7,517 nucleotides of DNA, from NCBI GenBank assembly GCA_016789785.1, contig JAEUQE010000062.1, positions 1,568 to 9,084 of the forward strand. The letters are read 5' to 3'. Origin of the DNA: Bryobacterales bacterium. GTDB taxonomy: Bacteria; Acidobacteriota; Terriglobia; Bryobacterales; Bryobacteraceae. The notes beneath the pieces are model-generated. The model saw only the letters and a program-made list of their open reading frames with translations. It had not been told where the DNA came from and did no database searches. Made by a program: the position numbers and the translations under genes. Below, piece after piece: positions 6,390 to 7,517 of the stretch (its first letter is position 1; every line of letters begins with the position of its first letter).

Positions 6390-7517
6390 TTAGCGGGGAG
6401 GGCTGGCGAGGTAACGATAGTAGGCTGTGAGCAGGATGGCCGCCGTGTTGCGATGCGGAGGAACATAGTCCTGAAAGAGCGGGCTGCGTCCGAGCCTGGC
6501 TTCCTGCGCGCTCCAGAACCGTGGCCACTCGATCACCGGAGCGCCACTCAGGAACTCGCCGTTCAACGCTTTGAGCAGAGGATCGTTGATCGTGTGCGAA
6601 CCGGTTCCCCTGGTCGCGATCAACTGCGCCGACCACGCGCGATGCATCACCTGATCCACGCTCTCCATTCCCCAACAACTGCCGAGGTACACAAGCTGTG
6701 CGGCGGGGGTCAAGTGTTCGATGGTTCGATCGAGATGGTAGGCATGGCCACGATGCACAACGACGTTGGGCTCCAGACCGCGCTTGCGCATTTCGCGTGC
6801 GACTATCAATTGCCGGTCCGACGCCGTCGTGTCTGCCCCCGATTCACCGCGCACCGCATCCACCGGCACGTTGGCGAAGATCTCGATACGCTTTCCGTTG
6901 GCCGTGCCAGTGAGATGAATCCAGGTGCGATGGTCGCTGAGCTTCCACCCTGGGGCGCGATCGTAGTTGCGGCGAAAGACCTGATACGATTCGACGCCAT
7001 CATCATCGTTGTAGAAGAAGTAGCGATGGATGGAAGTGCCATCGGACCGGAACACTTTCGCGGTGGCCAGACTTCGCGGCTCTTCGAAGTACTGCCTGTA
7101 TGGCTTCGCGATGGCAGCAAGACGGGCACGATCGGGAAGGCGTGCCGACAGGCGTGCCGCGAGCAAACCATAGAGGCCGGGCTCCGATGCGTGCTCGTGT
7201 TCCACAACGGCAGCCATCGCCGCGAGAGACTCCACGCTGCTGATCCTGTCGGCGATTTCCGCCGCTCGAATCAGTTCCGCCAGTGGCCGGGGTGACGCCG
7301 TAATCCCACGCATCGCGCTGCCCCAAAGCGGTGCCCGTTCCCCGGCCTGCAACGTAGCGTTCAGGGCGTCCGCGCGCCGGTAGGAAAGCACGGCATCGAG
7401 AAACGTGCGCAGACCTTCCGCACCGTCCTCTTCAATCAACGGCAGCAGGCGCGACGCTCTTAACTTCGGCAGCAACACGTCAAACACGGCCTGAAACGAA
7501 TCCTTGTTGAGTTCACC
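6390..7517 (-). CDS. Uncharacterised protein with caspase/gingipain-like His-Cys arrangement (5' end outside window)
   Basis: The frame is open to the right edge, so the GTG at 7487 is probably internal and the N-terminus lies outside. The 375 visible residues are numbered from the edge. Residues 1-150 look mainly helical, perhaps repeat-like, with many Ala/Leu/Arg. From about 155 an alpha/beta domain begins: a YFFYNDDDGVESYQVF segment (166-181), strand IEIFANVPV (211-219), helix DRQLIVAREMRKRG, then strand VVV ending in HRGHAYH (255-261; candidate catalytic H258), helix LDRTIEHL, strand QLVYLGSC ending at C281, helix MESVDQVMHRA, strand QLIATRGTG, then a C-terminal tail containing WPRFW and DYVPPHRN. 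Strand-GH followed by strand-SC is the order of clan CD cysteine peptidases (gingipain, caspase, CHAT). The 23-residue His-to-Cys spacing is short for them, and the assignment is inference. From memory, similar HRGHSYH/GSCGG proteins occur uncharacterised in Bacteroidota. No signal peptide or membrane segment is visible in this part. It lies 32 bases upstream of the receptor gene, same strand. Confidence 0.85.
   Translation of the reverse strand, partial: GELNKDSFQAVFDVLLPKLRASRLLPLIEEDGAEGLRTFLDAVLSYRRADALNATLQAGERAPLWGSAMRGITASPRPLAELIRAAEIADRISSVESLAAMAAVVEHEHASEPGLYGLLAARLSARLPDRARLAAIAKPYRQYFEEPRSLATAKVFRSDGTSIHRYFFYNDDDGVESYQVFRRNYDRAPGWKLSDHRTWIHLTGTANGKRIEIFANVPVDAVRGESGADTTASDRQLIVAREMRKRGLEPNVVVHRGHAYHLDRTIEHLTPAAQLVYLGSCWGMESVDQVMHRAWSAQLIATRGTGSHTINDPLLKALNGEFLSGAPVIEWPRFWSAQEARLGRSPLFQDYVPPHRNTAAILLTAYYRYLASPPR

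Noticed and set aside
6270..7295. Open frame of 341 codons on the + strand opposite the His/Cys protein gene
   Set aside because: It spans the 5' end of the receptor and most of the His/Cys gene in antisense, and its product has no domain-like pattern. The - strand frame has coherent strand/helix alternation and continues to the window edge.

Overview
The window looks like a piece of chromosome from an acidobacterium, probably of the Solibacter/Bryobacter type. That placement is an inference. It rests on GC-rich coding sequence and on two very large Oar-like TonB-dependent receptors of the kind that are strongly expanded in that group. They sit beside a secreted sialidase-fold (BNR/Asp-box) protein whose relatives I recall from Planctomycetes, Verrucomicrobia and Acidobacteria. 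No 16S or other marker gene is present to confirm it.

Layout. The window is almost entirely coding and holds four genes in two convergent pairs. On the + strand, positions 2-1063 encode the C-terminal part of a TonB-dependent receptor whose 5' end lies outside the window. Its stop codon overlaps by one base (TAATG) the start of a 615-residue exported sialidase-like protein with a C-terminal LamG/concanavalin-like module (1063-2910). On the - strand, reading from the right edge, comes a 5'-truncated gene (6390-7517) for an uncharacterised protein with a His/Cys arrangement that resembles clan CD (caspase/gingipain/CHAT-like) cysteine peptidases. After 32 bases comes a complete receptor of about 1147 residues (2914-6357) with a signal peptide, a carboxypeptidase-regulatory-like domain, a plug and a barrel. 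The sialidase-like gene and the complete receptor meet tail to tail with only 3 bases between their stop codons.

How the genes may work together. The TAATG junction suggests that the first receptor and the sialidase-like enzyme are made together. This would fit a small glycan-capture unit in which a secreted or periplasmic glycan-active protein works with an outer-membrane receptor. The complete receptor and the His/Cys protein may form a second unit on the opposite strand, but a functional link between them is only suggested by spacing and orientation. The substrates of both receptors are unknown.

I found no RNA genes, mobile elements, CRISPR arrays or substantial repeats. No intergenic stretch exceeds 32 bases, and promoters for both gene pairs must lie outside the window. 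The least explained item is the His/Cys protein at the right edge.
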